Positions 18,880-27,385 of a stretch of DNA of 38,168 nucleotides are shown here, in pieces. The stretch spans positions 1 through 38,168 of the forward strand of contig CAKZHE010000025.1 in assembly GCA_936920195.1 (NCBI GenBank), in the 5' to 3' direction. The DNA is from an uncultured cyanobacterium. GTDB lineage: Bacteria; Cyanobacteriota; Cyanobacteriia; Cyanobacteriales; FACHB-T130. The notes under the pieces are model-generated. The model saw only the letters and a list, made by a program, of their open reading frames with translations, was not told where the DNA came from and did no database searches. Within the stretch, counting starts at the first letter, position 1. Every line of letters begins with the position of its first letter. The position numbers and the translations under genes were made by a program.

Positions 18880-19608
18880 TTAAAGAATTTGGGCAAGAAA
18901 TTTCCGGGTACGTTCTTCTTTGGGATTTTGGAAAAATTCTTCTGGGGGGGAATCTTCCACTAGCATACCGCCATCCATCAACACTACTCGGTCGGCAACT
19001 TCGCGGGCAAACCCCACTTCGTGCGTCACAACTACCATAGTCATACCATCTTTTGCCAGCGATCGCATCACATCTAAGACTTCTCGCACCATTTCCGGAT
19101 CTAGGGCGGAAGTGGGTTCATCAAAGAGCATAATTTTCGGTTGCATGGCTAAGGCTCGCGCGATCGCGACTCGTTGTTGTTGTCCTCCCGATAATTGTCC
19201 GGGGTATTTTTTCGCCTGTTCTAAAATCCCGACTCTTTCTAACAATTGCATTGCCGTTTCTTCTGCCTGTACCTTAGCAATGCGGCGGACGTGAATAGGT
19301 GCTAAAGTGATATTTTCTAAGACAGTTAGGTGAGGAAAAAGATTAAATTGTTGAAATACCATGCCTACTTCCCGGCGAATTGCTTCAATATCTCGCATAT
19401 CATGGCTGAGGGGAATAGTATCAATTTCAATTCGTCCTTTCTGATATTCTTCTAAAGCGTTGAAAGTGCGAATAAAAGTTGATTTTCCAGAACCAGACGG
19501 TCCCATCAATACAACTACTTCTCCTCGATTAACAGTGAGGCTAACTCCCCGCAAAACGTGGAATTTACCATACCATTTTTCGACATTTTCGGCAATGATG
19601 ATACTCAT
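18880..19608 (-). CDS. Polar amino acid ABC transporter, ATP-binding subunit (GlnQ/BgtA-like)
   Basis: A 242-residue ABC ATPase. Walker A is GPSGSGKST (36-44), the Q-loop is [13 protein letters not shown], the signature LSGGQ is at 139-143, Walker B LFDEP places E164, and the H-loop is VVTHEVGF. Length and the [10 protein letters not shown] and MVREVLDVM segments place it in the polar amino acid uptake group (HisP/GlnQ). It would energise import through permeases in the inner membrane, but no permease or binding protein lies beside it; in cyanobacteria these subunits are often encoded apart. It is five bases downstream of hicB, in the same direction. Confidence 0.93.
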   Translation of the reverse strand: MSIIIAENVEKWYGKFHVLRGVSLTVNRGEVVVLMGPSGSGKSTFIRTFNALEEYQKGRIEIDTIPLSHDMRDIEAIRREVGMVFQQFNLFPHLTVLENITLAPIHVRRIAKVQAEETAMQLLERVGILEQAKKYPGQLSGGQQQRVAIARALAMQPKIMLFDEPTSALDPEMVREVLDVMRSLAKDGMTMVVVTHEVGFAREVADRVVLMDGGMLVEDSPPEEFFQNPKEERTRKFLAQIL

Positions 19609-19613
19609 AGTTT

Positions 19614-19934
19614 TTAGGATTCAATAGATTGGGGATGGAAATTTATAGATTTGGTAATTCGTACTAGCAGATCGTCACTAAGATCAATTTTTCGGTTAGG
19701 TAAAGGAATTTCATTGCCTAGTTCATAAACCGTTTCAATCCATAATTCTCTAGCTTCAGCAATATTTGCGATCGCTTCTTCCAAAGTTTCACCTTGAGTT
19801 AAACATCCAGGCAAGTCTTCAATCTCGGCTACATAACCACCATCCTCTTTGTCAGGATAAATAGCAATTGGATAGTTTAAGCTGAGGTAATAATCTAAAG
19901 ATTTACGTTTTAGCACCGTCTTCTGGTTCTCCAT
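19614..19934 (-). CDS. hicB: HicB-family antitoxin
   Basis: A 106-residue protein with the HicB fold signature: [47 protein letters not shown], a partial RNase H fold. The C-terminal ~35 residues ([18 protein letters not shown]) are too short for a full HTH, so DNA binding, if any, is unclear. Its start overlaps the upstream hicA by 32 bp, indicating one transcript. HicB neutralises HicA by covering its active-site histidine. Confidence 0.88.
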   Translation of the reverse strand: MENQKTVLKRKSLDYYLSLNYPIAIYPDKEDGGYVAEIEDLPGCLTQGETLEEAIANIAEARELWIETVYELGNEIPLPNRKIDLSDDLLVRITKSINFHPQSIES

Positions 19935-20271
19935 TGTAGTTTTCTTGTGGATTGCTAGCTATGTTTTCTTCTCGCTCGTTTTGGGTTTCTTCGTCCCTGA
20001 AATCTGGGGATAGTTCGCTGGCTATATTTTCTCTCCATTGGATTAACTCTAAGCTAGTCACTATTTTTTTTATATAAATTCTCTTGACTTTTTTGCCACC
20101 TTTTTTCGGAATAGTGAAAACTCGCCCTTGGCTATCGGCAAAAGTGTGATGACTTCCTTTGGATCGCTTTTCTTCAAAACCCAGTGCCTCAAGTACATAA
20201 ACCAACTCTTCAAAACGTACTTCAGGTGGATTAGAGAGGAACTGCTGAATTAATTTGCTTAATTTACTCAC
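19903..20271 (-). CDS. hicA: HicA-family mRNA interferase toxin with long C-terminal extension
   Basis: A 122-residue protein from a GTG start. Residues ~15-73 match HicA (FEELVYVLEALGFEEKRSKGSHHTFAD...IPKKGGKKVKRIYIKKIV), a dsRBD-like RNase whose catalytic histidine lies in GSHH. Typical HicA is 60-80 residues; here about 48 more residues follow, acidic and Asn/Glu-rich, with an imperfect duplication (RENIASELSP / EENIASNPQE). The extension overlaps the hicB start. Order toxin-then-antitoxin is normal for hicAB. Confidence 0.85.
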   Translation of the reverse strand: MSKLSKLIQQFLSNPPEVRFEELVYVLEALGFEEKRSKGSHHTFADSQGRVFTIPKKGGKKVKRIYIKKIVTSLELIQWRENIASELSPDFRDEETQNEREENIASNPQENYNGEPEDGAKT

Positions 20272-20415
20272 GATTTTTAGAAGTCAAGAGTTAGAATAAA
20301 GCAGTAGTAGTTAACTGGTATGCGGTGCCTTAGCGCCAGCGTAACGCACCCTGCTAATAGAGGTGTTGCGTAAGTCTAAAGATTCTCGTTCTGGCATTGT
20401 TAGGATGATACATTT
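20272..20415. repeat. Intergenic repeat fragment between hicA and a hypothetical gene
   Basis: This 144-bp divergent gap contains GCGTAACGCACCC and AGAGGTGTTGCGTAAGTC, which are fragments of the element at 7096-7293. It must also hold both divergent promoters. Confidence 0.45.
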
Positions 20416-20838
20416 ATGAAAACTAAAATCTGGGCTGTAACACTTGCGATCGCTCACCAAGAAAAACTAGAAACTAGACTGCTTGGCATTATTCAATATT
20501 TATCTCAAATTTATCCCCAAAGTCAATGGGTAATCTCAGATATTGACTCTACAGGCAGCTATGGCAATAAATTAACTTGTCGCGCTAATCAAGAAGAATT
20601 TTATTTATCCCCCATAGAGCTTTTAACCGTTTGCCAGGAAGATGGTCAAATCATCGATCTGGAGGCAACTTTAGTCGCATCTGAGCAAGAATTATGCAAA
20701 ATTCTGGTTCAAGATGGTGTTTCCATTGATGTTTTGGGAGTAGGCGATTTGCTGCCAGAAATAGTTCTGGGGGAATATATTGTTGCTGACTTGGGACTAT
20801 TTCTGTGGCATCCCGAACGCTCCATCATAGAAGTTTAA
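20416..20838 (+). CDS. Hypothetical cyanobacterial protein, 140 aa
   Basis: I do not recognise a named family. The protein begins MKTKIWAVTLAIAHQEK and is acidic, with alternating strand/helix character (QWVISDIDSTGSYGN, then LTCRANQEEFYLSPIELLTVC, then VLGVGDLLPEIVLGEYIVADLG). There is no membrane segment or signal peptide. The reading frame contains a HIP1 site and backbone-like codon use, so it is probably a real gene. It converges on the SPOR-like gene with a 13-bp gap. Confidence 0.65.
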   Translation: MKTKIWAVTLAIAHQEKLETRLLGIIQYLSQIYPQSQWVISDIDSTGSYGNKLTCRANQEEFYLSPIELLTVCQEDGQIIDLEATLVASEQELCKILVQDGVSIDVLGVGDLLPEIVLGEYIVADLGLFLWHPERSIIEV

Positions 20839-20851
20839 ATCAATCAGCACG

Positions 20852-21571
20852 CTAGCGGGGAACCCACATTACTTTTCGCCCATCTACCATCATAGTTAAA
20901 AGACCGCGATCGCTCAATTGCCGCAGCGCATTACTAGCTTCATTGGGGCTAGTTGTATGCACTGCCAGCAAATATTGTTGACTGCCAAACATCACTAAAG
21001 CCGCATCGCTACCAGTTAACTGTTTAATTTGGGCCGCCACATCCGGATTGTTGGCATAATCAACTAAAACCGCATAAACATTGCCCAAATTTTGAGAATT
21101 ATAGACTTGAGTAGTCGGGGTTGAAAAAGTGGTAGTTGGGACTACTACGGTAGAATTGCCAGGAACAGCCGTCGATAAATTGATTGTCCCCGGATTAGCC
21201 GTGGTGAAATTCGTGGCTGGGGCAGTAAAAGTAGTTGCGGTAGCGGGAGCAGGCCGCGCCACCACTGCTTTCAATCCGGCAATATCATTAATATACTGCG
21301 CCCATTTATTCGCATCATCCAAACTTTTCAACCCACCAATCCGAGTGACAAAATCATTCAGATACCGACAAACATTAATCTGGGCATTGCTAGGCAAAGT
21401 ACGCTGGAGATGCTGCGGCACATCGCTAGTTTCATTCAGTACCAACAACAAATATTCGTTCTGCGCCGGAGGTTGACATTCGGTGGCGGTTTGGGCAAGA
21501 ACTTGTCCGCTGGAGACAGTCAACCCGGCAGTTACCAGCAAAATGCTCGCCAGAAAAGATGTTTGACGCAT
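20852..21571 (-). CDS. Exported protein with two SPOR-like modules
   Basis: A 239-residue protein with a signal peptide (FLASILLVTAGLTVSSGQVLAQ). Residues ~38-105 (YLLLVLNET...LQRTLPSNAQINVCRYLNDFVTRIGGLKSLDDANKWAQYI) and the last ~75 (VYAVLVDYANNPDVAAQIKQLTG...YLLAVHTTSPNEASNALRQL) each look like a SPOR/sporulation-related fold, which binds denuded peptidoglycan. They are joined by a Thr/Pro/Ala-rich linker of ~50 residues. It lies 10 bp downstream of ycf54 in the same direction, so the two are probably co-transcribed. The SPOR call is by pattern only. Confidence 0.6.
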   Translation of the reverse strand: MRQTSFLASILLVTAGLTVSSGQVLAQTATECQPPAQNEYLLLVLNETSDVPQHLQRTLPSNAQINVCRYLNDFVTRIGGLKSLDDANKWAQYINDIAGLKAVVARPAPATATTFTAPATNFTTANPGTINLSTAVPGNSTVVVPTTTFSTPTTQVYNSQNLGNVYAVLVDYANNPDVAAQIKQLTGSDAALVMFGSQQYLLAVHTTSPNEASNALRQLSDRGLLTMMVDGRKVMWVPR

Positions 21572-21581
21572 AGTTAGCTAC

Positions 21582-21911
21582 TTAAGATACAGTTGCTAGG
21601 GAAGCCAAAGGATCGGAAATAGTTGCCGAGGGCGCTTCAAATGTCCCAGTAATTACATATTCTAAACGCAGTTTCATCCAAGTGATGAATTGGGGATTGG
21701 TAGAAACGATAGCTACTGCTGGTTGGGGACATTTGGCTTTCACTGCTGCCAATTCCGGTGCTTCCAGAAAAGCTGGTTGCTTGACTAGCCAAAAATCAAT
21801 GGTTTTTTCTTGTTCGTGGTAATTACGAGTTCTTTCCCGCAGCACTTCGTCTAAAGGTTCTTTTTTGAGCAAAAATTCTTGACTTGCTAAAACGTAGTGA
21901 TATGTTGCCAT
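21582..21911 (-). CDS. ycf54: Ycf54 / DUF2488, Mg-protoporphyrin IX monomethyl ester cyclase factor
   Basis: A 109-residue protein containing the highly conserved cyanobacterial and plastid segment EKTIDFWLVKQPAFLEAPEL, then KCPQPAVAIVSTNPQFITWMKLRLEYV. Ycf54 is required for accumulation and activity of the AcsF cyclase that forms the isocyclic ring of chlorophyll; loss causes precursor build-up in Synechocystis. The length fits the family. It appears to lead a two-gene unit with the SPOR-like gene. This gene alone supports an oxygenic-phototroph host. Confidence 0.93.
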   Translation of the reverse strand: MATYHYVLASQEFLLKKEPLDEVLRERTRNYHEQEKTIDFWLVKQPAFLEAPELAAVKAKCPQPAVAIVSTNPQFITWMKLRLEYVITGTFEAPSATISDPLASLATVS

Positions 21912-21954
21912 TTTCGCGATCTTTCCAACTTGTGTTTGTTTGCCAAGATTAACC

Positions 21955-22008
21955 GTTTGGAGTTGGGCTTGAGCGCTATATAATTCGGGCTAAAGCCCAA
22001 CTCCAAAC
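21955..22008. terminator. Strong hairpin between pdxJ and ycf54
   Basis: GTTTGGAGTTGGGCTT (21,955-21,970) and AAGCCCAACTCCAAAC (21,993-22,008) are perfect 16-base inverted repeats around a 22-base loop. It begins at the pdxJ stop codon and lies before the ycf54 start, so it is placed to terminate or stabilise pdxJ mRNA. There is no clear T-run. The arms resemble those of the hairpin at 12,801-12,859, so it may be a dispersed repeat. Confidence 0.6.
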
Positions 22009-22730
22009 TAAAGAAGTCCTCGAATAGCCTGTTTCATTTCCCGGACAGCCCGTTCCATTCCCACTAAAGCGGCTCTACTGATAATGGTATGACCGATGTT
22101 GAGTTCTTCCATCCCTGGAATTGCCGCAATGGGATAAACATTCCAGTAAGTCAGTCCGTGACCAGCATTGACTCTTAAACCAGCCGCGATCGCCTGTTGG
22201 CAACCGCGAGCCAGTAAGATTAATTCTTGCCCTCTGCTTGCCTCATCTCTGGCTTCAGCATAGCGTCCGGTATGCAATTCAATAAATTGCGCTTTTGTCG
22301 CTGCTGAGGCCGCGATTTGATAGGGATCGGCATCGATAAATAGACTAACTGGAATTCCGGCTCCTTGCAACCGGGCGACAATTTCAGTTATTTTCACCTG
22401 TTGACCGCGAATATCTAAACCGCCTTCGGTGGTAACTTCTTCGCGCCGTTCGGGAACCAAAGTGATGTAGTCTGGTTTAATTTCCAGCGCGATCGCCACC
22501 ATTTCTTCCGTAGCTGCCATTTCCAAATTGAAATGGGTGCGGACTGTTTGCCGCAATAATCGCACATCTCGGTCTTGGATGTGCCGTCTATCTTCCCGCA
22601 GGTGCGCCGTAATCCCATCCGCGCCAGCGAGTTCGGCTAAAACTGCTGCCGCCACTGGGTCAGGTTCGACAGTGCGTCGTGCCTGCCGAATGGTAGCAAT
22701 GTGGTCAATGTTAACGCCAAGTGTGGGCAA
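22008..22730 (-). CDS. pdxJ: Pyridoxine 5'-phosphate synthase
   Basis: PdxJ condenses 1-deoxyxylulose 5-phosphate with 3-amino-1-hydroxyacetone phosphate to make pyridoxine phosphate (vitamin B6). From TTG 22,730 the protein has 240 residues, the usual length. Family motifs are all present: [78 protein letters not shown] and [11 protein letters not shown]. The frame stays open to 22,823, but the extra 31 residues do not match the family and run into repeat DNA; AGAAGGGA lies just before the TTG. It is a TIM-barrel cytoplasmic enzyme. Confidence 0.95.
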   Translation of the reverse strand: MPTLGVNIDHIATIRQARRTVEPDPVAAAVLAELAGADGITAHLREDRRHIQDRDVRLLRQTVRTHFNLEMAATEEMVAIALEIKPDYITLVPERREEVTTEGGLDIRGQQVKITEIVARLQGAGIPVSLFIDADPYQIAASAATKAQFIELHTGRYAEARDEASRGQELILLARGCQQAIAAGLRVNAGHGLTYWNVYPIAAIPGMEELNIGHTIISRAALVGMERAVREMKQAIRGLL

Positions 22731-23110
22731 TCTTCCCTTCTCCCTACAATGCCAAAATCCTTCGCCCTCAATTCTACCCGAATAGTTGCGATGCAAGGCT
22801 GTTTCACACTTACTCAGGTTCAATTTCCGCTCTGTTTACTCGTTCCCAGGCTCCGCCTCGGATGACAAAGCGAGGCAGAGCCTCGCGATTCGGTTCCCAG
22901 GCAGAGCCTGGGAACCAGTTCAAGGGGAGTGAGAATATCGAACACGGTTATTGCATGAATAAAATTGCTCAAAAACTCGCAAAGTCAACAGCCTAGCCCT
23001 GCCCCATCACCCCATCACCCCATCCCCCCTGCCATCGAATTCAGTATCTAAATTGACTAAATACCAAATTATTTTCAAGTACAATTAGGCAAGCTTCATT
23101 TGGGTTGCCA
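22731..23110. repeat. Repeat-filled divergent gap upstream of pdxJ and the histidine kinase
   Basis: The 380-bp gap holds GGTTCCCAGG...CCTGGGAACC hairpins (22,842-22,916), copy 4 of the CTAG dispersed repeat (22,943-22,996, ending AGTCAACAGCCTAG) and a short tandem repeat of CCCCATCA (about 23,002-23,027). The last ~70 bases are AT-rich and contain TTGACT at about 23,053, a possible -35 box for the kinase gene. Confidence 0.55.
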
Positions 23111-24598
23111 ATGCTGCCAAAGTCAACTTCACAACCTGAATCGGATTTAGATAAAATCAAAACAGCGCGACAGATTAATGCTGCCGTAGTCAATATCAGC
23201 GGCTGCCAGCGGATGTTATGCCAAAGAACCGCCTTGTTTGCCTTGAGGCTAGCGAATGAACCAGATTTAGCCAAAAGAGATGAATGGCGGTTTAGCTTGC
23301 TAACTAATTTGGCTTTGATGGAAAAACAGCATCAGGGACTAATTGCCGGAAATCCAGATCTAAAATTATCTGGCAATCTATCCTCTGCCATTAGGAAGAT
23401 GTATTTCCATCCACCCTTGAATCTGAATCAGCAAATTCGCCGCTATATTGCTGAGGGGAGGATGCTGGCAGAATCAACAGATGAAGCGATCGCCCTCGAT
23501 AATCCTCACTTACAATATATTCTTGCCGCAGCCTCAGATCAACTATTAGTATCTTTAGATATAGTTGTCCAACAATATCAGAAAGAAAGCGAAAGCGAGC
23601 AAATAGCGATCGACATTTACCAAAATGAACTTTATTGCCAAAGTTGTACGGCTACTGCTATTGCCCAGGCACAGGCAAAACAGTTAAAAACTACTTTGTA
23701 CGAACTTCAAAAAACCCAAGCACAACTAATTCAAACTGAAAAAATGTCTGTTTTAGGGCAGCTAATTGCTGGAGTTGCCCACGAAATCAACAATCCTGTT
23801 ACCTTTATTTATGGCAATCTCACCTATGCCAGTAACTACGTGGAAGATTTATTAAAAATTCTGCAACTTTATCAACGACACTACCCCAATCCTCATCCCG
23901 AAATTGCTGAAGAAATTGACTTGATTGATCTAAATTTTTTAATTGAAGATTTGCCTAAAGTTTTGGGTTCTATGCAAATTGGTGCAGATCGTATTCACCA
24001 AATTGTCTTATCGCTGCGGAATTTTTCCCGAACAGACGAAATGAGTATGCAGCTAGTAGATATTCACACGGGAATTGAAAGTACGCTCTTGATTTTGCAA
24101 CATCGGCTGAAAGCTAATGGCAGAAATTGTGGGATTACCGTTCGTAAATCCTATGGGAAATTGCCCTTAGTAGAATGCTATTTAGGGCAATTTAATCAGG
24201 TATTAATGAATTTATTCAGCAATGCCATCGACGAGCTAGAAAAATCCGATCTTGAGCGCTCCAAGGCCGAAATTTACCAACAGCCTAGCCAGATTACCAT
24301 TGAAACTAAGGTTTTAGATCGACAAACTATTGCCGTTGGGATTGCGGATAATGGCGGAGGTATGCCGGAATCTGTGCGGCAGCGATTATTTGAACCATTT
24401 TTCACTACTAAACCTGTGGGTAAAGGGACAGGTTTAGGATTATCAATTAGCCAGCAAATTATTGTCGAAAAGCACAAAGGCAGACTGCGCTGCGAATCTC
24501 AACTAGGGCAAGGGACACAATTCTGGATTGAAATCCCCATTCGCCACAGCCAGGAATTGCCGAACAACAATTGGATGCCACAATGTAGCATTGCCTAG
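23111..24598 (+). CDS. Soluble histidine kinase with PilJ-type N-terminal domain
   Basis: A 495-residue protein from ATG 23,111. Residues ~10-155 resemble the PilJ/type-IV-pili transducer N-terminal helical domain ([28 protein letters not shown]). A coiled-coil linker ([31 protein letters not shown]) leads to the phospho-acceptor H224 in GVAHEINNP. The ATPase domain has the N box [11 protein letters not shown]1 DNGGGMP, F box FEPFFTTK and G2 GKGTGLGLS. No membrane helix or signal peptide is seen, so it should be cytoplasmic although this sensor domain is normally periplasmic. No response regulator is adjacent. Confidence 0.92.
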   Translation: MLPKSTSQPESDLDKIKTARQINAAVVNISGCQRMLCQRTALFALRLANEPDLAKRDEWRFSLLTNLALMEKQHQGLIAGNPDLKLSGNLSSAIRKMYFHPPLNLNQQIRRYIAEGRMLAESTDEAIALDNPHLQYILAAASDQLLVSLDIVVQQYQKESESEQIAIDIYQNELYCQSCTATAIAQAQAKQLKTTLYELQKTQAQLIQTEKMSVLGQLIAGVAHEINNPVTFIYGNLTYASNYVEDLLKILQLYQRHYPNPHPEIAEEIDLIDLNFLIEDLPKVLGSMQIGADRIHQIVLSLRNFSRTDEMSMQLVDIHTGIESTLLILQHRLKANGRNCGITVRKSYGKLPLVECYLGQFNQVLMNLFSNAIDELEKSDLERSKAEIYQQPSQITIETKVLDRQTIAVGIADNGGGMPESVRQRLFEPFFTTKPVGKGTGLGLSISQQIIVEKHKGRLRCESQLGQGTQFWIEIPIRHSQELPNNNWMPQCSIA

Positions 24599-24812
24599 GG
24601 TGTAATGCCGTACATTCCCATAACTCTTATTTTCTCAGCTTTCTGGTTTTCAAAGTAATTCCCGCGTACCAATTTTGTGTACCACTGGGCCGGGAACCCT
24701 TATTCTTTCGTGAAAGGGGAAAGAGCGATCGCCCTCTCCCCACCTATAAGCAAATACCCCGGCAGCGCCCCAATCCAAATAAGGCAAGGTTATAGATAAT
24801 TAATGCGATCGC
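24599..24812. other. Junction region between backbone and accessory element
   Basis: No gene is seen in these 214 bp. The stretch contains two HIP1 sites (24,727 and 24,804) and an imperfect pair GTACCAATTTTGTGTACCA near 24,667, flanked by TTCCCG/CGGGAA arms. From here rightwards gene style and HIP1 content change, so an attachment site might lie in or near this gap, but its partner copy would be outside the window. Confidence 0.35.
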
Positions 24813-25061
24813 TTACTTCCAAAGTTTATTTACAACAAACGACCCAACTTCTACAATTATCACTCCCATCGTCACCCACAATTTCATGGTAGTATCCATC
24901 ACTGCAAGTTTGGTATTTAGGTTTGAGGAATTGCGGTTTTCCCGGTCGTTAACATCCCTTAAATCTTGCTTGAGTGATGAGACTTGCTCCTCAAGATAAT
25001 TGATGCGCGTACCGAAAACGCGATCGCAGTTGCCACAATATTCATCATTCCGCTCAGTCAT
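24813..25061 (-). CDS. Small CxxC / coiled-coil / single-TM protein, holin-accessory-like (XhlA-like)
   Basis: An 82-residue protein. Residues 8-11 form CGNC, residues ~20-55 a predicted coiled coil (INYLEEQVSSLKQDLRDVNDREN), and ~60-78 a single membrane helix (LWVTMGVIIVEVGSFVV) before a short basic end. This layout matches XhlA-type phage haemolysin/holin-accessory proteins, but homology is not proven. As the last gene of the leftward set it occupies a place where lysis genes often lie. The CxxC motif is unusual for that family. Confidence 0.5.
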   Translation of the reverse strand: MTERNDEYCGNCDRVFGTRINYLEEQVSSLKQDLRDVNDRENRNSSNLNTKLAVMDTTMKLWVTMGVIIVEVGSFVVNKLWK

Positions 25062-25100
25062 TGAATTTACTCCAGCGTTGGTTCAACCAAACTTCGGTAG

Positions 25101-25895
25101 CTACACATCCCTAGCCCAGTAGACACCACTTTCATCGTCAACCTTTCTCGCCAACCCTAAATCAGCCAATTCCTGCAAAGTGCCTGTAACATCTCGAACT
25201 GGAGCCATACCACCACTACCCCGGTGCAAAGCCACAATATCAGAAAGACTTTGAGGAACATCAGACAACAGCAGGAAAATAGATTGTTGTAAAGGTAATA
25301 ATTCTGCGGTACTGACTCTGGCAGCTAATGTTAGCGGTTCGCACCAATGAAAAACCTCAAAATTTAGGCGATCGTCACAGGGAGATTTATACCCAATTCT
25401 GCCCTTAAAGGTCTTTTCGGCTGTGTTTAAGATATTGGTTTCAGTGTACCCAGTGAAACTTTTCTTCTGACTTTTGGGAAGTATCCGAACGCCAATCAGT
25501 CGCCCTTGCAGTGGGCTACCCGGTTTGACATTGTAAGGGATTCTTAATTCCCTAGGTTTGGGCATAGCCCCAGTAAACATTAATCCTTGCCTACTGGGAC
25601 CAATCATTATCTCCTGAACAGGTGGAGCAGGAAAATAAAAAACTGAATTACCTTCAGCCCACATTGAGGGAGAGGAGAAGCTGGGATAGAATTCGCAGAC
25701 CTGAATATAGCACCCTAACCAAGCTCGACTGGGACTACTACTGCTTAGATCTAAGGTGAAGTTGTTGATTCTGATCAGGAAAAAATCAGATAAACTTCTC
25801 CCCCCAATGGTTCCAGTAGAGAAGGTGGCATCTGAATAAATCCATTGATAATGTTCTGTTGATTCTGGGACTAAATTAAGCAGTTCCCACGACAT
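25101..25895 (-). CDS. Unknown 264-aa protein of the leftward virion-like set
   Basis: I do not recognise a family. The first ~190 residues look beta-rich (WIYSDATFSTGTIGGRSLSD, FFLIRINNFTLDLSS, GRLIGVRILPKSQ), like a jelly-roll or carbohydrate-binding sandwich. The last ~65 are helical (LLPLQQSIFLLLSDVPQSLSDIVALHR, then VTGTLQELADLGLARKVDD, which resembles a winged-helix hairpin). There is no signal peptide. Its start overlaps the previous gene by 20 bp, so they are translated together. A receptor-binding or structural role is inference from context only. Confidence 0.7.
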   Translation of the reverse strand: MSWELLNLVPESTEHYQWIYSDATFSTGTIGGRSLSDFFLIRINNFTLDLSSSSPSRAWLGCYIQVCEFYPSFSSPSMWAEGNSVFYFPAPPVQEIMIGPSRQGLMFTGAMPKPRELRIPYNVKPGSPLQGRLIGVRILPKSQKKSFTGYTETNILNTAEKTFKGRIGYKSPCDDRLNFEVFHWCEPLTLAARVSTAELLPLQQSIFLLLSDVPQSLSDIVALHRGSGGMAPVRDVTGTLQELADLGLARKVDDESGVYWARDV

Positions 25896-26175
25896 TGCCG
25901 AAAACGTCCGTTATAAGAATTGGTGGCATTTCCTCGACGGCATCAACATAACTATCGATGTCTTGTTTATGCCAATGTTCGACGATATCAAGATAAGTTT
26001 CGCAATCAATTTCTCCCGCCAAGAAATCAAGTAATGCCCCATTAACTGAGACATTACGTTCGATTTCATACTCCAGCGCATCTTGACTATCTGTTGGTTC
26101 AACAATGAAGAAAGATAGCTGGGGCGAGACTAACTCAATTAGGCGACATAACTCGCCAGTAAGTTCATCAGGCAT
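25876..26175 (-). CDS. Unknown 99-aa acidic protein
   Basis: A small, strongly acidic protein with few basic residues (DALEYEIERNVSVNGALLDFLAGEIDCETYLDIVEHW, PPILITDVFG). It overlaps the upstream paralogue gene by 8 bp and the downstream gene by 20 bp, so it is in the middle of a tightly coupled operon. Small acidic proteins between structural genes often act as tail-assembly or scaffolding factors in phages, but nothing in the sequence proves that. Confidence 0.68.
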   Translation of the reverse strand: MPDELTGELCRLIELVSPQLSFFIVEPTDSQDALEYEIERNVSVNGALLDFLAGEIDCETYLDIVEHWHKQDIDSYVDAVEEMPPILITDVFGNVVGTA

Positions 26176-26728
26176 AGAGTCTTTCTGGCTGGAAACTAAC
26201 AGTAAACGCCGTGGCTGCTATCTTAGTTTTGATGGAAGCTTGTTGAGTAAATTCGTCCTTATTTGTGGTTGTTTGACCAAAGGGCTGAGTATAGGATGCT
26301 GCAATAATTTTGGTATAGGGCAACCCAGTGTAGTAGGCACTTGCCACCGGAGTTCGAGTAGTTGCCCTTTGAGCCAAAATAGCTTTTGAGGAAATGAATC
26401 CCTGATTGCGTTTTGTGCCTGCCACCACAGCATCCAAACCTAAGTCCGTCTCGGAAACAGTGGTAGCTGTCAAAATAGTGCCTGCCAAACTCCGTCCGCT
26501 GCAGCTAACCGCCAAGGGGGTACTCAACCCGGTACCAGCATCCTTTGTAAATCCAAATGGGTGTAGCTGCCTTCTCAGGGTAGCCCCTCTTGTTGTACTC
26601 CTCACCGTATTCGGGGCTGCGGTTCCTCCAGGTCGGGTCGATAGGTACCTACTAAGGACAGGACCAGTTCTAGCCGCCCCATCCCTAAGGGCATTATTTA
26701 GCCTTGAAAATCGTTGTGTTCTTCCCAT
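26168..26728 (-). CDS. Virion-like protein, paralogue 2 of the QRF...PERLY pair
   Basis: A 186-residue basic protein starting MGRTQRFSRL and ending SFQPERLYA. It is clearly related to the gene at 26,788-27,369: both share M-x-x-x-QRF-x-RL at the N-terminus, a shared core (YYTG-x-x-Y, then SYTQPFG), and F-x-PERLY at the C-terminus. The middle differs. AGGAG lies before the ATG. It is Thr/Ala/Ser/Arg-rich with little helix, as in beta-rich virion proteins. Family and function are unknown to me. Confidence 0.75.
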   Translation of the reverse strand: MGRTQRFSRLNNALRDGAARTGPVLSRYLSTRPGGTAAPNTVRSTTRGATLRRQLHPFGFTKDAGTGLSTPLAVSCSGRSLAGTILTATTVSETDLGLDAVVAGTKRNQGFISSKAILAQRATTRTPVASAYYTGLPYTKIIAASYTQPFGQTTTNKDEFTQQASIKTKIAATAFTVSFQPERLYA

Positions 26729-26787
26729 TTCCCCATCTCCTACTTATGTCAATCTTTTTAAGGCAAAGCTATTACTAAAAAATGCGA

Positions 26788-27369
26788 TTACAAGCCGTAG
26801 AGTCTTTCTGGGAAAAAGCTCATAGTAGCCCTTGGTATTGCATTTATAACCTTGTCTCTAAGTGTTTGACACTGCCCGGTAAAGGAAGTGGTTACAGCAG
26901 TACCAGTACCTACAATTCCAAAGGGCAAAGTATATGTTGACCCTCCCCTTGGCAGATACCTTCTACCACTGTAGAAAGCAGTCACTCTTGCGGCTGGGGC
27001 TGTAGCAGGTGGGACGAGTACCACTATTCTAGCCGGGGAGAACCCATTATCAATTACTGGATTAGCTCCCGTTCCCCCATAACCTAATTCTGCATCGCTC
27101 AAACCCAGAGTAGCTTGTTCTGCTTTAGGACGAGCATGGAGCGCTGCTTGATATCTTTCAGGTGCAGTTACAGGACTAGAAAAAATATTCAGCCAGACAT
27201 CAAATTTTTTACCTTTCCTACTAGCCGCAGGCAGGGTTGAATAAGTTCTCCTCCTCGTCCCATTTTGGTACTGCTGGAAAAGGTCAATCGGACTACCTGC
27301 TGTTGCCGTTCCCCCGGCATTAAGCTTTACACTTTGCTTAAGCCGATTAAATCTCTGTCGCTTCGCCAT
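26788..27369 (-). CDS. Virion-like protein, paralogue 1 of the QRF...PERLY pair
   Basis: A 193-residue basic protein starting MAKRQRFNRL and ending SFFPERLYGL, preceded by an ideal AAGGAGGTGGTGAAATG, the strongest ribosome site in the region, which implies high expression. It shares FYSG-x-x-Y, TYTLPFG and the PERLY end with the next gene. The Arg/Lys-rich N-terminal ~50 residues could bind nucleic acid, and the rest is beta-like. Strong translation and tandem duplication fit a major structural protein, though this is inference. Confidence 0.75.
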   Translation of the reverse strand: MAKRQRFNRLKQSVKLNAGGTATAGSPIDLFQQYQNGTRRRTYSTLPAASRKGKKFDVWLNIFSSPVTAPERYQAALHARPKAEQATLGLSDAELGYGGTGANPVIDNGFSPARIVVLVPPATAPAARVTAFYSGRRYLPRGGSTYTLPFGIVGTGTAVTTSFTGQCQTLRDKVINAIPRATMSFFPERLYGL

Positions 27370-27385
27370 TTCACCACCTCCTTAA

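Noticed and set aside
23002-23027. CCCCATCA tandem repeat as a functional element
   Set aside because: Short tandem octamers of this kind are common between cyanobacterial genes; nothing links it to a gene function.
24660-24710. tRNA-like remnant as an attachment site
   Set aside because: GGGTTCCCGGCCC on the minus strand resembles a T-arm only superficially; no acceptor stem or anticodon arm can be drawn.
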